DNA of 39,554 bases from Aestuariivirgaceae bacterium (GTDB lineage Bacteria; Pseudomonadota; Alphaproteobacteria; Rhizobiales; Aestuariivirgaceae): positions 1 to 39,554 of the forward strand of contig JANQIR010000200.1 in NCBI GenBank assembly GCA_028282065.1, in the 5' to 3' direction. Every line of letters starts with the position of its first letter. Within the stretch, counting starts at the first letter, position 1. A program made the translations under genes and the position numbers. The notes under the pieces were generated by a model. It saw only the letters and a program-made list of their open reading frames with translations, did not search any database and was not told where the DNA came from. This document shows positions 9,013 through 18,930 of this stretch, piece by piece.

Positions 9013-10398
9013 CTACTCCATTGCCGTCAGGCGCGAGATCGCCGCGCGATAGTCTTCAAGAATTTCGTCTGCCCTGACATGCCGGCCGGCTTCGACAACC
9101 TGGTCGCCACTGGTGATAACGTCCCTGACGCAAGGGTTGCCGCCGGAGAAGACCCAGGCGTCCAGCGCATCATCACCGGTCTTGCCAATGAGCAGCGGGT
9201 GATCTGCATCAAGAACCACGATGTCAGCCGGTGCACCCACTTCAAGTCCTGAGGACGCTTGCGCCATGGCCGCCTGACCGCCACACAACACCGTATCGAA
9301 CAGAAACCGTCCGTTGGACCGGTGCGGCCCTCCAGTCAGTACCGTCCGTTTGAGATCCCGCAACCGTTGAGAATACTCAAGCTGACGCAGGTCATGCGCC
9401 GGGGAGATGTCGATATGGCTGTCGGACCCGATGGCAATCCGGCCACCGGCATTCGCATAGGTCACCGCATTGAAAACACCATCGCCGAGATTGGCTTCCG
9501 TGGTGGGACACAATCCGGCGGTCGCGCCTGTGCACGCCAGCCCGATAGTTTCTTGTTCGTCCATATGAGTGGCATGGATGAGACACCAGCGGCCATCGAC
9601 CCCGAAGGCGTTCAGCAACCACTCGACCGGCCGCTGCCCAGACCATGCAATACAGTCCTCGACCTCCTTGACCTGTTCGGAAATGTGGATGTGAACAGGT
9701 GCATCGCTAGTGAGGTCATCCAGCACGGTGATGGCCTGCTCCAACTCCTCCTGTGTAACGGCCCGCAGGGAATGAGGCGCTATGCCAAGATTATCCTCAG
9801 GCCGTCCGGCAAGTGCACCGTGCAAGATGTCGAGCACCTGCGAGAAGCTATCCACATCGTTGATGAACCGGCGCTGGGCCTCGCCGGCCGGCACTCCGCC
9901 GAACCCGCCATGCGCATAGAGCACCGGCAGCATGGTCATATGGATGCCGGCGGCCCGGGCCGCGTCCACACATCGCAAGGAAAGCTCTGCCCGGTTGGCA
10001 TAGGCCGTCCCGTCCGGCTGATGATGCAGATACTGGAACTCGCCCACCCGTGTGAAACCCGCCTGCAACATCTCCGCATAGGCCTGCGCCGCGATCGCCT
10101 GCAGGTCGTCCGGGCTCATCTTCAGCGCAAAGCCATACATTGTCTCACGCCACGTCCAGAACGAATCCGCACCCGGTCCGGAACGTTCCGCCAGCCCGGC
10201 CATCGCACGCTGATGCGCATGGGAATGGACATTGGCCAGACCCGGTAGCGCAAAGCCGTCGAACCGCCGGGCATCGCCAGGTGAGCGACTGCCGCGTATC
10301 TCCGAGATGAGTCCGGCCTCATCCACCACGATCAGGACGTCTTGCTGCCATCCTTTCGGCGTCAGGGCATCGGCAAAATGGAACTTGCGTTTGGTCAT
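9013..10398 (-). CDS. hutF: Formimidoylglutamate deiminase
   Basis: A 461-residue amidohydrolase that hydrolyses formimidoyl-glutamate to N-formylglutamate and ammonia, defining the five-step histidine route. The metal-binding HxH of the TIM-barrel family is in LPGLANVHSHAHQRAMAGL (His58, His60). Later motifs are HIHISEQVKEVEDC, HATHMDEQE and IGSDSHIDISPAHDLR, which carries the catalytic aspartate. Its length and the SHAHQRAMAG motif separate it from HutI. It is the first gene of the minus-strand hut operon and begins 64 bp from hutI across the shared control region. No strong ribosome-binding site is visible before the ATG. Confidence 0.93.
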   Translation of the reverse strand: MTKRKFHFADALTPKGWQQDVLIVVDEAGLISEIRGSRSPGDARRFDGFALPGLANVHSHAHQRAMAGLAERSGPGADSFWTWRETMYGFALKMSPDDLQAIAAQAYAEMLQAGFTRVGEFQYLHHQPDGTAYANRAELSLRCVDAARAAGIHMTMLPVLYAHGGFGGVPAGEAQRRFINDVDSFSQVLDILHGALAGRPEDNLGIAPHSLRAVTQEELEQAITVLDDLTSDAPVHIHISEQVKEVEDCIAWSGQRPVEWLLNAFGVDGRWCLIHATHMDEQETIGLACTGATAGLCPTTEANLGDGVFNAVTYANAGGRIAIGSDSHIDISPAHDLRQLEYSQRLRDLKRTVLTGGPHRSNGRFLFDTVLCGGQAAMAQASSGLEVGAPADIVVLDADHPLLIGKTGDDALDAWVFSGGNPCVRDVITSGDQVVEAGRHVRADEILEDYRAAISRLTAME

Positions 10399-10404
10399 GT
10401 GGTC

Positions 10405-10435
10405 AGTTTAAACTGTATATACAACCTTGTACAAG
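10405..10435. promoter_or_regulatory. Divergent hut control region with three adjacent palindromes (candidate HutC operator)
   Basis: The 64-bp gap between hutF and hutI contains three perfect 10-bp palindromes side by side: AGTTTAAACT (10405-10414), TGTATATACA (10414-10423) and CTTGTACAAG (10426-10435). The last two resemble the TTGTATATACAA-type operator of HutC repressors, with centres 12 bp apart on one helical face. HutC binding to control both operons is inferred from this resemblance and from the neighbouring hutC. Confidence 0.62.
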
Positions 10436-10462
10436 CAAGATCGCAAACCATACTGAACGAAC

Positions 10463-11674
10463 ATGCCCTCCACGCTGCTGAAAAACGCCCGAATTGCCAC
10501 AATGGTGGAAACTGCAGACGACTATGGCATGATCGAGGATGGTGCCATCCTCATTGAAAACAAAGAGATTTCCTGGGTTGGGCCGGCACAGGCTGCCCCA
10601 TCCGGCGATACCACGGTTGATTGCGACGGGGTGTTGATGACGCCCGGCCTGATCGATTGTCACACCCACCTTGTATATGGCGGCAACCGGGCAAGAGAGT
10701 TCGAGATGCGCCTGAACGGTGTTTCCTATGAAGAGATCGCCCGCTCGGGCGGTGGCATATTGTCAACGGTTAACGCCACCCGAGACGCCAGCGAGAATGA
10801 CCTCGTGACAAGTGCCCTACCAAGGCTTGATGCGCTGCTCTGCGAAGGTGTGACGACCGTAGAGATCAAGTCGGGATACGGCCTCGATGTCGACACGGAA
10901 TGCCGCATGCTCCGGGCCGCCAGGGCATTGCAGGACCGGCGTCCGGTGGATGTGGTGACAACGTTTCTTGGAGCGCATGCCTTTCCGCCGGAATACGCCG
11001 GCGACCGGGATGGCTACATAGATCTCGTCTGCAACCGGTCCTTACCTGCTACCGCACAGGACGGTCTGGCCGACGCAGTTGACGGCTTCTGCGAGGGCAT
11101 CGCCCTGAGTGTCGCTGAAATGGAGCGCGTGTTTGACGCGGCACAAGCCCTTGGGTTGCCCATCAAGCTGCATGCCGAACAACTGTCCAACCTTGGCGGC
11201 GCGGCCATGGCAGCACGGCGTGGGGCCCTGTCCGCAGATCACATCGAATATCTCGACGATGACGGCGTGCGCGCCATGGCCGAGGCAGGCACGGTTGCGG
11301 TGCTGCTTCCAGGCGCCTTCTATTATCTGGGCGAGACACAGAAACCACCGGTTGAGGCTCTTCGCAAAAAGGGCGTGCCGATCGCGGTTGCCACCGATCT
11401 GAACCCCGGCTCCTCACCCGTTCACTCGATCCTGTCGGCCATGAACATGGCCTGCGTGCTATTCGGCCTGACACCTCACGAAGCGCTGTGCGGCGTCACC
11501 CGCAACGCGGCCCGCACGCTCGGCAAGCCGGACCGTGGAGAGATTGCGCCGGGCAAACGCGCCGACCTCGCCCTGTGGTCGGCTGCAGCGCCGGGGGAAT
11601 TGTCCTATCCGTTGGGGTTCAACCCGCTTAAAGCCGTGATCCGCGCCGGCGAATTGGTAAGGGGTACACTATGA
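10463..11674 (+). CDS. hutI: Imidazolonepropionase
   Basis: HutI, 403 residues, opens the imidazolone ring to give formimidoyl-glutamate. It is an amidohydrolase with the metal HxH in [20 protein letters not shown] (His67, His69). Substrate and metal motifs follow as [44 protein letters not shown] and [10 protein letters not shown]. The length matches the family. It is the first gene of the plus-strand hut operon, divergent from hutF. Its stop overlaps the hutC start as ATGA, so the repressor is translationally coupled to a catabolic gene. Confidence 0.97.
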   Translation: MPSTLLKNARIATMVETADDYGMIEDGAILIENKEISWVGPAQAAPSGDTTVDCDGVLMTPGLIDCHTHLVYGGNRAREFEMRLNGVSYEEIARSGGGILSTVNATRDASENDLVTSALPRLDALLCEGVTTVEIKSGYGLDVDTECRMLRAARALQDRRPVDVVTTFLGAHAFPPEYAGDRDGYIDLVCNRSLPATAQDGLADAVDGFCEGIALSVAEMERVFDAAQALGLPIKLHAEQLSNLGGAAMAARRGALSADHIEYLDDDGVRAMAEAGTVAVLLPGAFYYLGETQKPPVEALRKKGVPIAVATDLNPGSSPVHSILSAMNMACVLFGLTPHEALCGVTRNAARTLGKPDRGEIAPGKRADLALWSAAAPGELSYPLGFNPLKAVIRAGELVRGTL

Positions 11675-12423
11675 GCCTGACCGACCAGGCGGGCACCCTC
11701 GCCGGCCAGCCGCTGTATCAGCACATCAAGCAGCATATCCTGAGCCAGATCCAATCCGGTGATTGGCCGCCCGGCACACGGGTGCCTTCGGAAAACGAAC
11801 TGGTCGAGACCTTCGGCGTATCGCGCATGACGGCAAATCGTGCATTGCGCGAACTGGCCCATGAAGGCGTGCTCTCACGCGTGCCCGGTGTCGGCACTTT
11901 TGTTGCCGAAAGGGCAAGGCGTACCAGCCTGATCGAGATTGCCAATATCGCCGAGGAAATTGCAGGCAGGGGCAATCTGCATGAAACCGAAGTCCATGCG
12001 CTCGAAGAGGTGCATGCGACAGAAGCCCAGGCCGAACAGTTCGAGCGCGAACCCGGCAGCAGACTGTTCCACATCGTTCTGGTGCATTTCGAAAACGGCC
12101 TGCCCGTGCAGTTGGAAGACCGCTATGTCAATCCGGATGTCGCACCCCACTTCCTCGATCAGGACTACCTGACGACAACTCCGACCGCCTACCTGATCTC
12201 CACCGTTCCGGCCGACGAACTGGAACACACGGTTGAGGCGATCAACCCGAACAGCCGGCAGCAACGCCTTCTCGGCATAGAAGACGGCGATCCCTGTCTG
12301 GCGCTTTACCGGCGAAGCTGGTCGTCCGGCCAGGTCGTAACGCTTGTCGAACTGACCTATCCAGCCAGCCGCTACTCCCTCTACAGCCGCTACAAGCCGA
12401 AATCCACGCGGCAAACCTCCTGA
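11671..12423 (+). CDS. hutC: HutC-type GntR repressor of histidine utilisation
   Basis: A 250-residue GntR-family regulator of the HutC subfamily. Residues about 14-82 are the winged helix ([40 protein letters not shown], then VPGVGTFVA). Residues about 100-240 are a UTRA ligand-binding domain, which in known HutC proteins binds urocanate. In that family urocanate releases the repressor from DNA. The gene is cotranscribed between hutI and hutU, so it would be autoregulated. Candidate operators lie in the hutF-hutI gap. Confidence 0.93.
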   Translation: MSLTDQAGTLAGQPLYQHIKQHILSQIQSGDWPPGTRVPSENELVETFGVSRMTANRALRELAHEGVLSRVPGVGTFVAERARRTSLIEIANIAEEIAGRGNLHETEVHALEEVHATEAQAEQFEREPGSRLFHIVLVHFENGLPVQLEDRYVNPDVAPHFLDQDYLTTTPTAYLISTVPADELEHTVEAINPNSRQQRLLGIEDGDPCLALYRRSWSSGQVVTLVELTYPASRYSLYSRYKPKSTRQTS

Positions 12424-12431
12424 TCTAACCA

Positions 12432-14123
12432 ATGGATCCAAAGATGAGCACCCTAACCCCCCGGCGCGACAACCAGCGCAAGATCACCTCTCCCAGAGGC
12501 GGCGACATCACCGCCAAGGGTTGGCTCACCGAAGCCCCCTTGCGCATGCTGATGAATAATCTTGATGCCGAGGTTGCCGAACACCCCGAAGAACTTGTCG
12601 TCTATGGCGGCATCGGCCGGGCCGCACGCACCTGGCAGGACTTCGACCGCATCATCGCCAGCCTCCGGTCGCTGGAGGCGGACGAAACGCTGCTCGTCCA
12701 GTCGGGCAAACCCGTCGGGATCTTCCGCACCCATGAAGACGCACCACGCGTGCTGATCGCCAACTCCAATCTCGTGCCGGCCTGGAGCACCTGGGATCAC
12801 TTCAACGAGCTCGATCGCAAGGGCCTGATGATGTACGGCCAGATGACGGCCGGGTCATGGATCTATATCGGCTCACAGGGCATCGTGCAGGGCACGTACG
12901 AGACCTTTGTCGAAGTCGGACGCAAGCACTTCGGCGGCGATTTGCGCGGCAAGTGGATCCTGACCGCCGGGCTTGGCGGCATGGGTGGCGCCCAGCCGCT
13001 TGCCGCCACCATGGCAGGCGCCTCGATGATCGCCATCGAATGCCAGCCAAGCCGGATCGAGATGCGCCTCAAGACCCGCTATCTCGACGAAAAGGCCGAC
13101 ACCGTCGACCAGGCCATGCAGATCGTCGAGCGCGCCCACAAGGAGGGACGGGCGGTGTCCGTCGGCGTGCACGGCAATGCCGGCGAGATCTTACCGGAAC
13201 TGGTCGCCCGCGGCATCCGGCCCGACGCGGTGACCGATCAGACCTCAGCTCATGACCCGGTCAACGGGTATCTGCCGGTCGGCTGGACCGTTGCCGAGTG
13301 GGAGGACAAGCGCCAAAGCGATCCGAAGGCCGTCGAAGCGGCAGCCCGAGCATCCATGAAGGTACATGTCGAAGCCATGGTCAAATGGTACCATGACGGA
13401 ATCCCTGTCCTCGACTACGGCAACAACATCCGCCAGGTCGCCTATGACATGGGCCAGAAGGATGCCTTCGACTATCCGGGATTCGTGCCGGCCTACATCC
13501 GCCCGCTGTTCTGCCGGGGCGTCGGACCGTTCCGCTGGGCGGCGCTGTCCGGTAATCCGGAGGACATCTACCGGACCGACCAGCGGGTCAAGGAACTCAT
13601 CCCCGACGACCCGCACCTGCACAACTGGCTCGACATGGCGCGCGAGCGCATCGCCTTTCAGGGCCTGCCGGCCCGGATCTGCTGGGTCGGGCTTGGACAG
13701 CGCCACCGGCTGGGTCTGGCCTTCAACGAAATGGTCCGTAACGGCGAACTGGACGCGCCCATCGTGATCGGCCGTGATCATCTGGATTCAGGCTCGGTGG
13801 CAAGCCCGAACCGGGAAACCGAGTCCATGCTCGACGGCTCCGATGCGATATCGGACTGGCCGTTGCTGAACGCCCTTCTAAACACGGCGTCGGGGGCGAC
13901 CTGGGTCTCGCTGCACCATGGCGGCGGCGTCGGCATCGGCTATTCGCAACATGCCGGCATGGTGGTCGTTTGCGATGGAACCGAAGCGGCAGACCGGCGG
14001 CTCGAACGCGTCTTGTGGAACGATCCGGCAAGCGGCGTCATGCGCCACGCCGATGCGGGCTATGACATTGCCATCGAATGCGCCAGGGAAAACGGCCTGA
14101 AACTGCCTGGCGTCACGATGTAA
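12432..14123 (+). CDS. hutU: Urocanate hydratase
   Basis: HutU converts urocanate to imidazolonepropionate using tightly bound NAD as an electrophile. The protein is 563 residues from ATG at 12432. ATG at 12444 ([10 protein letters not shown]) is an equally good start, with GG eight bases upstream. Motifs are [25 protein letters not shown], the NAD loop GLGGMGGAQ (from residue 180), [13 protein letters not shown] and the active-site stretch [20 protein letters not shown] with Cys361. It ends only three bases from the stop of the convergent Gfo/Idh gene, so any terminator must lie inside coding sequence. Confidence 0.97.
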   Translation: MDPKMSTLTPRRDNQRKITSPRGGDITAKGWLTEAPLRMLMNNLDAEVAEHPEELVVYGGIGRAARTWQDFDRIIASLRSLEADETLLVQSGKPVGIFRTHEDAPRVLIANSNLVPAWSTWDHFNELDRKGLMMYGQMTAGSWIYIGSQGIVQGTYETFVEVGRKHFGGDLRGKWILTAGLGGMGGAQPLAATMAGASMIAIECQPSRIEMRLKTRYLDEKADTVDQAMQIVERAHKEGRAVSVGVHGNAGEILPELVARGIRPDAVTDQTSAHDPVNGYLPVGWTVAEWEDKRQSDPKAVEAAARASMKVHVEAMVKWYHDGIPVLDYGNNIRQVAYDMGQKDAFDYPGFVPAYIRPLFCRGVGPFRWAALSGNPEDIYRTDQRVKELIPDDPHLHNWLDMARERIAFQGLPARICWVGLGQRHRLGLAFNEMVRNGELDAPIVIGRDHLDSGSVASPNRETESMLDGSDAISDWPLLNALLNTASGATWVSLHHGGGVGIGYSQHAGMVVVCDGTEAADRRLERVLWNDPASGVMRHADAGYDIAIECARENGLKLPGVTM

Positions 14124-14126
14124 GGC

Positions 14127-15158
14127 TCACGCGATTTCGATCCACCGGCGTTCTTCGCTGGACCGGTAGACGGCATCCTCGATCTTCAGGTTCGTCAGAT
14201 ACTCCGCCGCCGTGTTCTCCAGCGGCGTCCCTTTGACAAGATGTTCGATCACGTGGCGGTTGGTTTTGTAGACACAGTCTCCGGCAAAGCCCCGATCCGA
14301 CCAGTCATACTCGACCGGTTTCTCTTCGTTGTCACCATGCGCACGCAGCCACAGCCCCCCATTGCCGTCCAGCCGCAAGGTCCCGGCAGAACCGTCGATC
14401 AGCATGTCGCCCATGGTGAAACGCCGGTTCTGCGCAATGTGATCGGCCAACCGGTTGCCGTCATAGACACCGCGCACGCCCGATGCGAACCGGAACAGGA
14501 TAACGCCCGCGTCCTCGCCTGCAATGACCGGATTGAGCCTGCGCAAATCAGCCAAAACCGATGACACGTCGCCGAACAGATACCGGAACGTGTCGATGAA
14601 GTGGATCGCGGTTTCGTGGACAAGAAAGCGCGGCATCTCTTGAAAGTATGGTTGGCGCGACAGATAGGCCTCAGGCCCCTGCCCATCGCCCGGTCGCATG
14701 CGGAAGCTGACGGAGTAGACGTCCCCCAATGCGCCCTCGTCCAGCATAGCCTTGATCTGGCGGTACCAAGGCTGAAACCGGAAATTCTCATGCACCACAA
14801 GGAGCTTCCCAGCCTGCTTGGCACATGCGATCGCCTGGTGCGCTTCCTCAAGCGTCGGGCAGAACGGCTTCTGGCAGATGGCATGGATGCCCCGGTCCAT
14901 TGCCGCCTTCACGAAGTCGGCATGGGTCTGCGGCGGTGTGATGATGTCGAGCAGATCCGGCCTGGTCTCATCCAGCATCTCATCGAGATCATCGTAGATA
15001 GCGGGTACGCCATACCGGCCGGCCAACGCCTGGGCAGCCTCGCGATCACGCGCGCACATGCCGACAATCTGCACGTTATCCATGCGCGCCCATCCGTCAT
15101 AGTGAAATTGCGAGAAATAGCCCGAGCCGATGGCGGTAACCCTGACGGGATCAGTCAT
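14127..15158 (-). CDS. Gfo/Idh/MocA-family oxidoreductase
   Basis: A 343-residue NAD(P)-dependent sugar or cyclitol dehydrogenase. The N-terminal Rossmann motif is VTAIGSGYFSQFHYDGW. The family EKP motif appears as CQKPFCPTLEEA near residue 97, with Gln replacing Glu. HETAIHFIDTFRYLFGD is the helix with the catalytic histidine. AGG stands six bases before the start. It is the last gene of a minus-strand operon behind the IlvD-like dehydratase (39-bp gap), which suggests a role in oxidising a sugar or sugar lactone that feeds the dehydratase. The substrate is unknown. Confidence 0.88.
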   Translation of the reverse strand: MTDPVRVTAIGSGYFSQFHYDGWARMDNVQIVGMCARDREAAQALAGRYGVPAIYDDLDEMLDETRPDLLDIITPPQTHADFVKAAMDRGIHAICQKPFCPTLEEAHQAIACAKQAGKLLVVHENFRFQPWYRQIKAMLDEGALGDVYSVSFRMRPGDGQGPEAYLSRQPYFQEMPRFLVHETAIHFIDTFRYLFGDVSSVLADLRRLNPVIAGEDAGVILFRFASGVRGVYDGNRLADHIAQNRRFTMGDMLIDGSAGTLRLDGNGGLWLRAHGDNEEKPVEYDWSDRGFAGDCVYKTNRHVIEHLVKGTPLENTAAEYLTNLKIEDAVYRSSEERRWIEIA

Positions 15159-15197
15159 GGCGTACCTGCATGAATGAAAACCCGCAGACGTCCACCA

Positions 15198-16970
15198 TCA
15201 ATGGCTCTCTCTGGGCACCGGAGCACCGGAACTGCCGACCAGGAAATCGAAGTCGCAGCCGGTATCGGCCTGCATGACATGATCGTGGAAGATCTTGGCA
15301 TAGCCACGCGTCGGCGCCGGGTCCGGCTTCCAGGCCTTTCGGCGAGCTTCCAGTTCCTCGTCGCTGACATGCAAATGAAGCCGTCGCTTGCCGACGTCCA
15401 GCTCGACGATGTCACCGTCCTGCACCAAGGCCAGCGGACCGCCCGCTGCAGCCTCAGGTGCCGTATGCAAGACGACTGTACCATAGGCCGTACCCGACAT
15501 CCGGGCATCAGACACCCGCACCATGTCGGTTACACCCTTCTTGATGAGCTTCTGCGGCAGCGCCATGTTGCCGACCTCGGAGAACCCCGGATACCCTCTG
15601 GGTCCACAGTTCTTCAGCACCATCACGCAGGTCTCGTCGATATCCAGCTTTGGATCGTCGACCCGTTCCTTATAGTGCTCGATGTTCTCGAACACGACCG
15701 CCCGGCCTTTGTGCTTCATGAGTTTCGCCGTCGCCGCCGACGGTTTCAGCACCGCGCCCTGGGGCGCAAGATTGCCGCTCAGCACGACAATGCCACCGGT
15801 CTTCTTGAACGGTTTCTTGAAAGAATGGATGACGTCCCGGCTGTAGCACTTGGCATCCTTGACGTTCGCCCATTGGGTCTTGCCGTTTACCGTCTTGGCC
15901 GACTTGTGCAAGAGGCCGTTCTCCGCCAGCTCCTTCATGACGACCGGCAACCCGCCCGCATAGTAGAAGTCCTCCATCAGGTAGGACCCCGATGGCATCA
16001 AATTGACCAGACAGGGGATGTCACGGCCGAGCACATCCCAGTCATCAAGCTTCAGTTTCACACCCATACGACCGGCAACCGCCAGAAGATGCACCACCGC
16101 GTTTGTCGACCCGCCAATAGCGCCGTTCACCCGCACCGCGTTCTCAAACGCCTTGCGGGTCAGGATCTTCGACATTCTCAGGTCTTCCTCGACCATTTCG
16201 ACAATTCGCCGGCCGGCCATGTGGGCAAGCGCATTGCGCCGTGAGTCGGCAGCCGGAATAGCTGCATTGCTCGGCAGGCCCATCCCAAGGGCCTCGACCA
16301 TCGAGGCCATGGTGGAGGCGGTACCCATGGTCATGCAGTGGCCTACCGAGCGCGACATGCAGGCTTCGGCATCCACCATGTCCTGCAAAGACATCTCGCC
16401 GGCCTTTTCACGCTCCACGAATTTCCACACATGCGTGCCCGATCCGATGGTTTCGGTACCGAAGCGCCCGTTCAGCATTGGCCCACCCGACAGCGCAAGC
16501 GTCGGCAGGTCGCAGGACGCCGCCCCCATGAGCAATGCCGGCGTGGTCTTGTCGCACCCGACCAGCAGAACGACACCGTCCAGAGGATTGGCGCGGATCG
16601 ACTCTTCCACATCCATGGATGCCAGGTTGCGGAACATCATGGTGGTCGGCCGCATGAGGGTCTCACCAAGCGATGTCACGGGAAACTCCAGCGGAAATCC
16701 ACCCGCCTCGTAAACCCCGCGCTTGATCCGTTCGGCCAGCACCCGAAAATGCGCGTTGCAAGGCGTGAGCTCCGACCATGTATTGCAGATGCCGATCACC
16801 GGCCGGCCGTCGAACAGATGATGCGGCAGGCCCTGGTTCTTCATCCAGCTGCGATGGTGAAACCCGTCCATGCCGGGCTTGCCGAACCACTCCGCCGACC
16901 GTCTGACCGCGTTCCTGGCCGGTTGTTTCCGCGCCCGCGACCGGCCCTTGATGAGTGTTTTCTTCGCCAT
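15198..16970 (-). CDS. IlvD/Edd-family sugar-acid dehydratase (pentonate dehydratase type)
   Basis: A 590-residue iron-sulfur dehydratase that removes water from a sugar acid to give a 2-keto-3-deoxy acid. Cluster and active-site motifs are GICNTWSELTPCNAHF, LVGCDKTTPALLMGAAS, ACMSRSVGHCMTMGTAST, GAIGGSTNAVVHLLA and SDARMSGTAYGTVVLH. The long N-terminal arm and the ELTPCNAHFRVLAERIKRG segment resemble L-arabinonate/pentonate dehydratases more than the biosynthetic IlvD. GGGAGG stands just before the ATG. It lies between a DenD-like dehydrogenase and a Gfo/Idh protein on the same strand, supporting a role in sugar-acid catabolism. Pentonate as substrate is inferred. Confidence 0.88.
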   Translation of the reverse strand: MAKKTLIKGRSRARKQPARNAVRRSAEWFGKPGMDGFHHRSWMKNQGLPHHLFDGRPVIGICNTWSELTPCNAHFRVLAERIKRGVYEAGGFPLEFPVTSLGETLMRPTTMMFRNLASMDVEESIRANPLDGVVLLVGCDKTTPALLMGAASCDLPTLALSGGPMLNGRFGTETIGSGTHVWKFVEREKAGEMSLQDMVDAEACMSRSVGHCMTMGTASTMASMVEALGMGLPSNAAIPAADSRRNALAHMAGRRIVEMVEEDLRMSKILTRKAFENAVRVNGAIGGSTNAVVHLLAVAGRMGVKLKLDDWDVLGRDIPCLVNLMPSGSYLMEDFYYAGGLPVVMKELAENGLLHKSAKTVNGKTQWANVKDAKCYSRDVIHSFKKPFKKTGGIVVLSGNLAPQGAVLKPSAATAKLMKHKGRAVVFENIEHYKERVDDPKLDIDETCVMVLKNCGPRGYPGFSEVGNMALPQKLIKKGVTDMVRVSDARMSGTAYGTVVLHTAPEAAAGGPLALVQDGDIVELDVGKRRLHLHVSDEELEARRKAWKPDPAPTRGYAKIFHDHVMQADTGCDFDFLVGSSGAPVPRESH

Positions 16971-16991
16971 TGTTTCCTCCCGGTGGATGGG

Positions 16992-17993
16992 CTATGCGCC
17001 CAGGCCATCCACATAATCTTCAATGTAGTAGCGCACGATTTCGTCGAGGCTATCTTCGATCGGCAAACCCAATTCCAGCGCCCTGTCGAAATAGGTGTCC
17101 AGCGGCCATGTCGCGACGATCTCCTCTATGAACGGATCGGGTTCGATAGAGATCGTCCCGAGCTTGCGGTCGTGCGCGACCCGATGCAGGGCATCGATCA
17201 TGTCCTGCACCGTGACCGTATGGGCCGGCAGGCTGACGGCACGGTCATCGCCCAGTTCGTCGCCATCCACTTCATGCAGCCGGATGATCCCGTCCACGAT
17301 AGCGCGATAGCCCAACAACGGCATCACGGCATCAGGCTTTACGGGAAGCGTATAGTCGATACCGTTGAGCGGCTCCCGGAACACGGCGGACACAAAGGAC
17401 GACGCCGCAAGATTGGGCTTGCCCGGCCGGATGATCACGGTGGGCAAACGTGCCGACCTGCCGTCGAAATACCCTTTGCGGGTGTAGTCATTGACCAGCA
17501 GTTCGCAGATCGCCTTGGTTGCGCCATAGGTCGTCTGCGGCGTTCGCTTGGTCTGATCGCCGACACTGTCCGGCATGCCCGATCCGCCGAACACCGCGAT
17601 GGAGCTGGCGAACACCACGCGCGGTGCACCTTCCCGCGCCCTTACTGCCTCGAACACATTCAGCCCGCCGGTCAGGTTCACCCTGATGGCCATGTCGAAA
17701 TCTTTTTCCCCGCCGCCGGAAACCACAGAGGCCAGATGAAACACGCTGATGTCGTCCCGGTCGATCAGACCCGAAACAGTCCCGGCATCCGAGATATCAC
17801 CGGTCACGGCCCGAACCCTGGCATCATTGCCAAGACCATAGGGCAATATCTCAGGGTGACCGACGTCGAACAGCAGCACTTCATCGACATCGACCGGCGC
17901 GCCGTCCGGGCCCTTGAGCCGGCCGAGATCAAGGATACGGCGAGCAAGCCTGAGGCCGATGAACCCCATGCCGCCGGTGATGACAACCTTCAC
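16992..17993 (-). CDS. denD: DenD-like NAD-dependent epimerase/dehydrogenase (D-erythronate dehydrogenase family)
   Basis: A 333-residue extended SDR. The Rossmann loop is ITGGMGFIGLRLARRIL at the N-terminus, the catalytic YxxxK is in TTYGATKAICELL, and the stretch ARLPTVIIRPGKPNLAASSF followed by REPLNG is typical of DenD proteins, which oxidise D-erythronate at C2. GTG at 17993 was chosen because CGGAGG precedes it by seven bases and the Rossmann motif follows at once. The longer frame from 18029 lacks similarity. It is the first gene of the operon with the dehydratase and the Gfo/Idh protein. denB and denC partners are not seen nearby, so the true substrate may be a different aldonate. Confidence 0.8.
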   Translation of the reverse strand: MKVVITGGMGFIGLRLARRILDLGRLKGPDGAPVDVDEVLLFDVGHPEILPYGLGNDARVRAVTGDISDAGTVSGLIDRDDISVFHLASVVSGGGEKDFDMAIRVNLTGGLNVFEAVRAREGAPRVVFASSIAVFGGSGMPDSVGDQTKRTPQTTYGATKAICELLVNDYTRKGYFDGRSARLPTVIIRPGKPNLAASSFVSAVFREPLNGIDYTLPVKPDAVMPLLGYRAIVDGIIRLHEVDGDELGDDRAVSLPAHTVTVQDMIDALHRVAHDRKLGTISIEPDPFIEEIVATWPLDTYFDRALELGLPIEDSLDEIVRYYIEDYVDGLGA

Positions 17994-18056
17994 AAGCGTT
18001 CCTCCGGACAAACGTGTTTGCAGTGGCACTTTGGTCTCTGGACCCTAGCTACACTT

Positions 18057-18067
18057 ATGTATACGTT
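18057..18067. promoter_or_regulatory. ATGTATACGTT motif in the denD-like/SDR divergent gap, candidate GntR operator
   Basis: ATGTATACGTT contains the palindromic core GTATAC. The identical 11-mer occurs inverted at 20224-20234, ahead of the GntR gene. Both sites lie in divergent gaps of the same cluster, as expected for operators of the local GntR/FCD regulator. Binding is inferred. Confidence 0.55.
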
Positions 18068-18174
18068 GTTGGCAAATCCAAATAGCGCATGGCGGAACCG
18101 GTTCCAGCTAAGAGGACTTATCGTCGCTTCGCGCTCATCACATCAGCTGCACACGCACGTCAGGGAGACCGGTA

Positions 18175-18930
18175 ATGCCAGGCCGCGTTCAGGGAAAAAC
18201 AGCCATCATCACAGCCGCAGGACAGGGCATCGGGCGGGCCAGCGCGCTCGCCCTTGCACGCGAAGGTGCAACCGTCTTTGCAACTGACGTCAACAAGGAA
18301 GCCCTGAAGGACCTCAAGCAGGAATACCGCAAGATCAAGACATTTGCCCTGGACGTCCTGAAACCAAGGCAGATCGAAAGAGCCGTCGAACGGACCGGCC
18401 CGGTCGATATCCTGTTCAACTGTTCCGGCTTCGTGCACCACGGCACCGTGCTCGACTGCGACGACACCGCCTGGGACTTCTCCTTCAACCTCAATGTCAG
18501 GGCGCACTACCGGATGATCCAGGCCTTCCTGCCGGGCATGCTGGAAAAGGGCGGCGGCTCGATCATCAACATGTCGTCCGTTGCGTCCAGCATCAAAGGC
18601 GCGCCGGACCGGTTTGTGTACGGCGCCACCAAGGCAGCAGTGATCGGCATGACCCGGTCGATTGCCATTGACTACATCAAGCAAGGCATAAGGTGTAATG
18701 CCGTGTGCCCGGGAACCATCGACACACCGTCCCTTGCGGATCGGATCTCGGCTCTGGCCGATCAGTTCGGCAGTTATGACAAGGCACGCGAGTACTTCAT
18801 TTCGCGCCAGCCAACCGGCAAGCTTGCCGGCCCGGAGGAAGTCGCCTCTCTGGTCGTATTCCTCGGCAGCGATGAATCCTCGTTCGTCACCGGGCAAAAC
18901 ATGATCGTCGATGGCGGCTGGTCGATCTAG
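18175..18930 (+). CDS. SDR-family dehydrogenase (BDH2/2-keto-3-deoxy-L-fuconate dehydrogenase type)
   Basis: A 251-residue SDR. The cofactor loop is TAAGQGIGRASALA, with an aspartate (ATDVNKEAL) after beta-2 suggesting NAD preference. The catalytic serine lies in INMSSVASS and the YxxxK motif in YGATKAAV; the tail is VTGQNMIVDGGWSI. The overall pattern resembles DHRS6/BDH2 and bacterial 2-keto-3-deoxy-L-fuconate dehydrogenases. Beside an IlvD/Edd dehydratase, the second fits well: it would oxidise the dehydratase product. GGGAG lies seven bases before the ATG. It diverges from the DenD-like gene and its stop overlaps the convergent IMDH-like gene. Confidence 0.85.
   Translation: MPGRVQGKTAIITAAGQGIGRASALALAREGATVFATDVNKEALKDLKQEYRKIKTFALDVLKPRQIERAVERTGPVDILFNCSGFVHHGTVLDCDDTAWDFSFNLNVRAHYRMIQAFLPGMLEKGGGSIINMSSVASSIKGAPDRFVYGATKAAVIGMTRSIAIDYIKQGIRCNAVCPGTIDTPSLADRISALADQFGSYDKAREYFISRQPTGKLAGPEEVASLVVFLGSDESSFVTGQNMIVDGGWSI

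Noticed and set aside
10669-10680. CTTGTATATGG inside hutI as a further HutC site
   Set aside because: It is only half of a palindrome and encodes the conserved metal-site motif HLVYGG, which explains the sequence.
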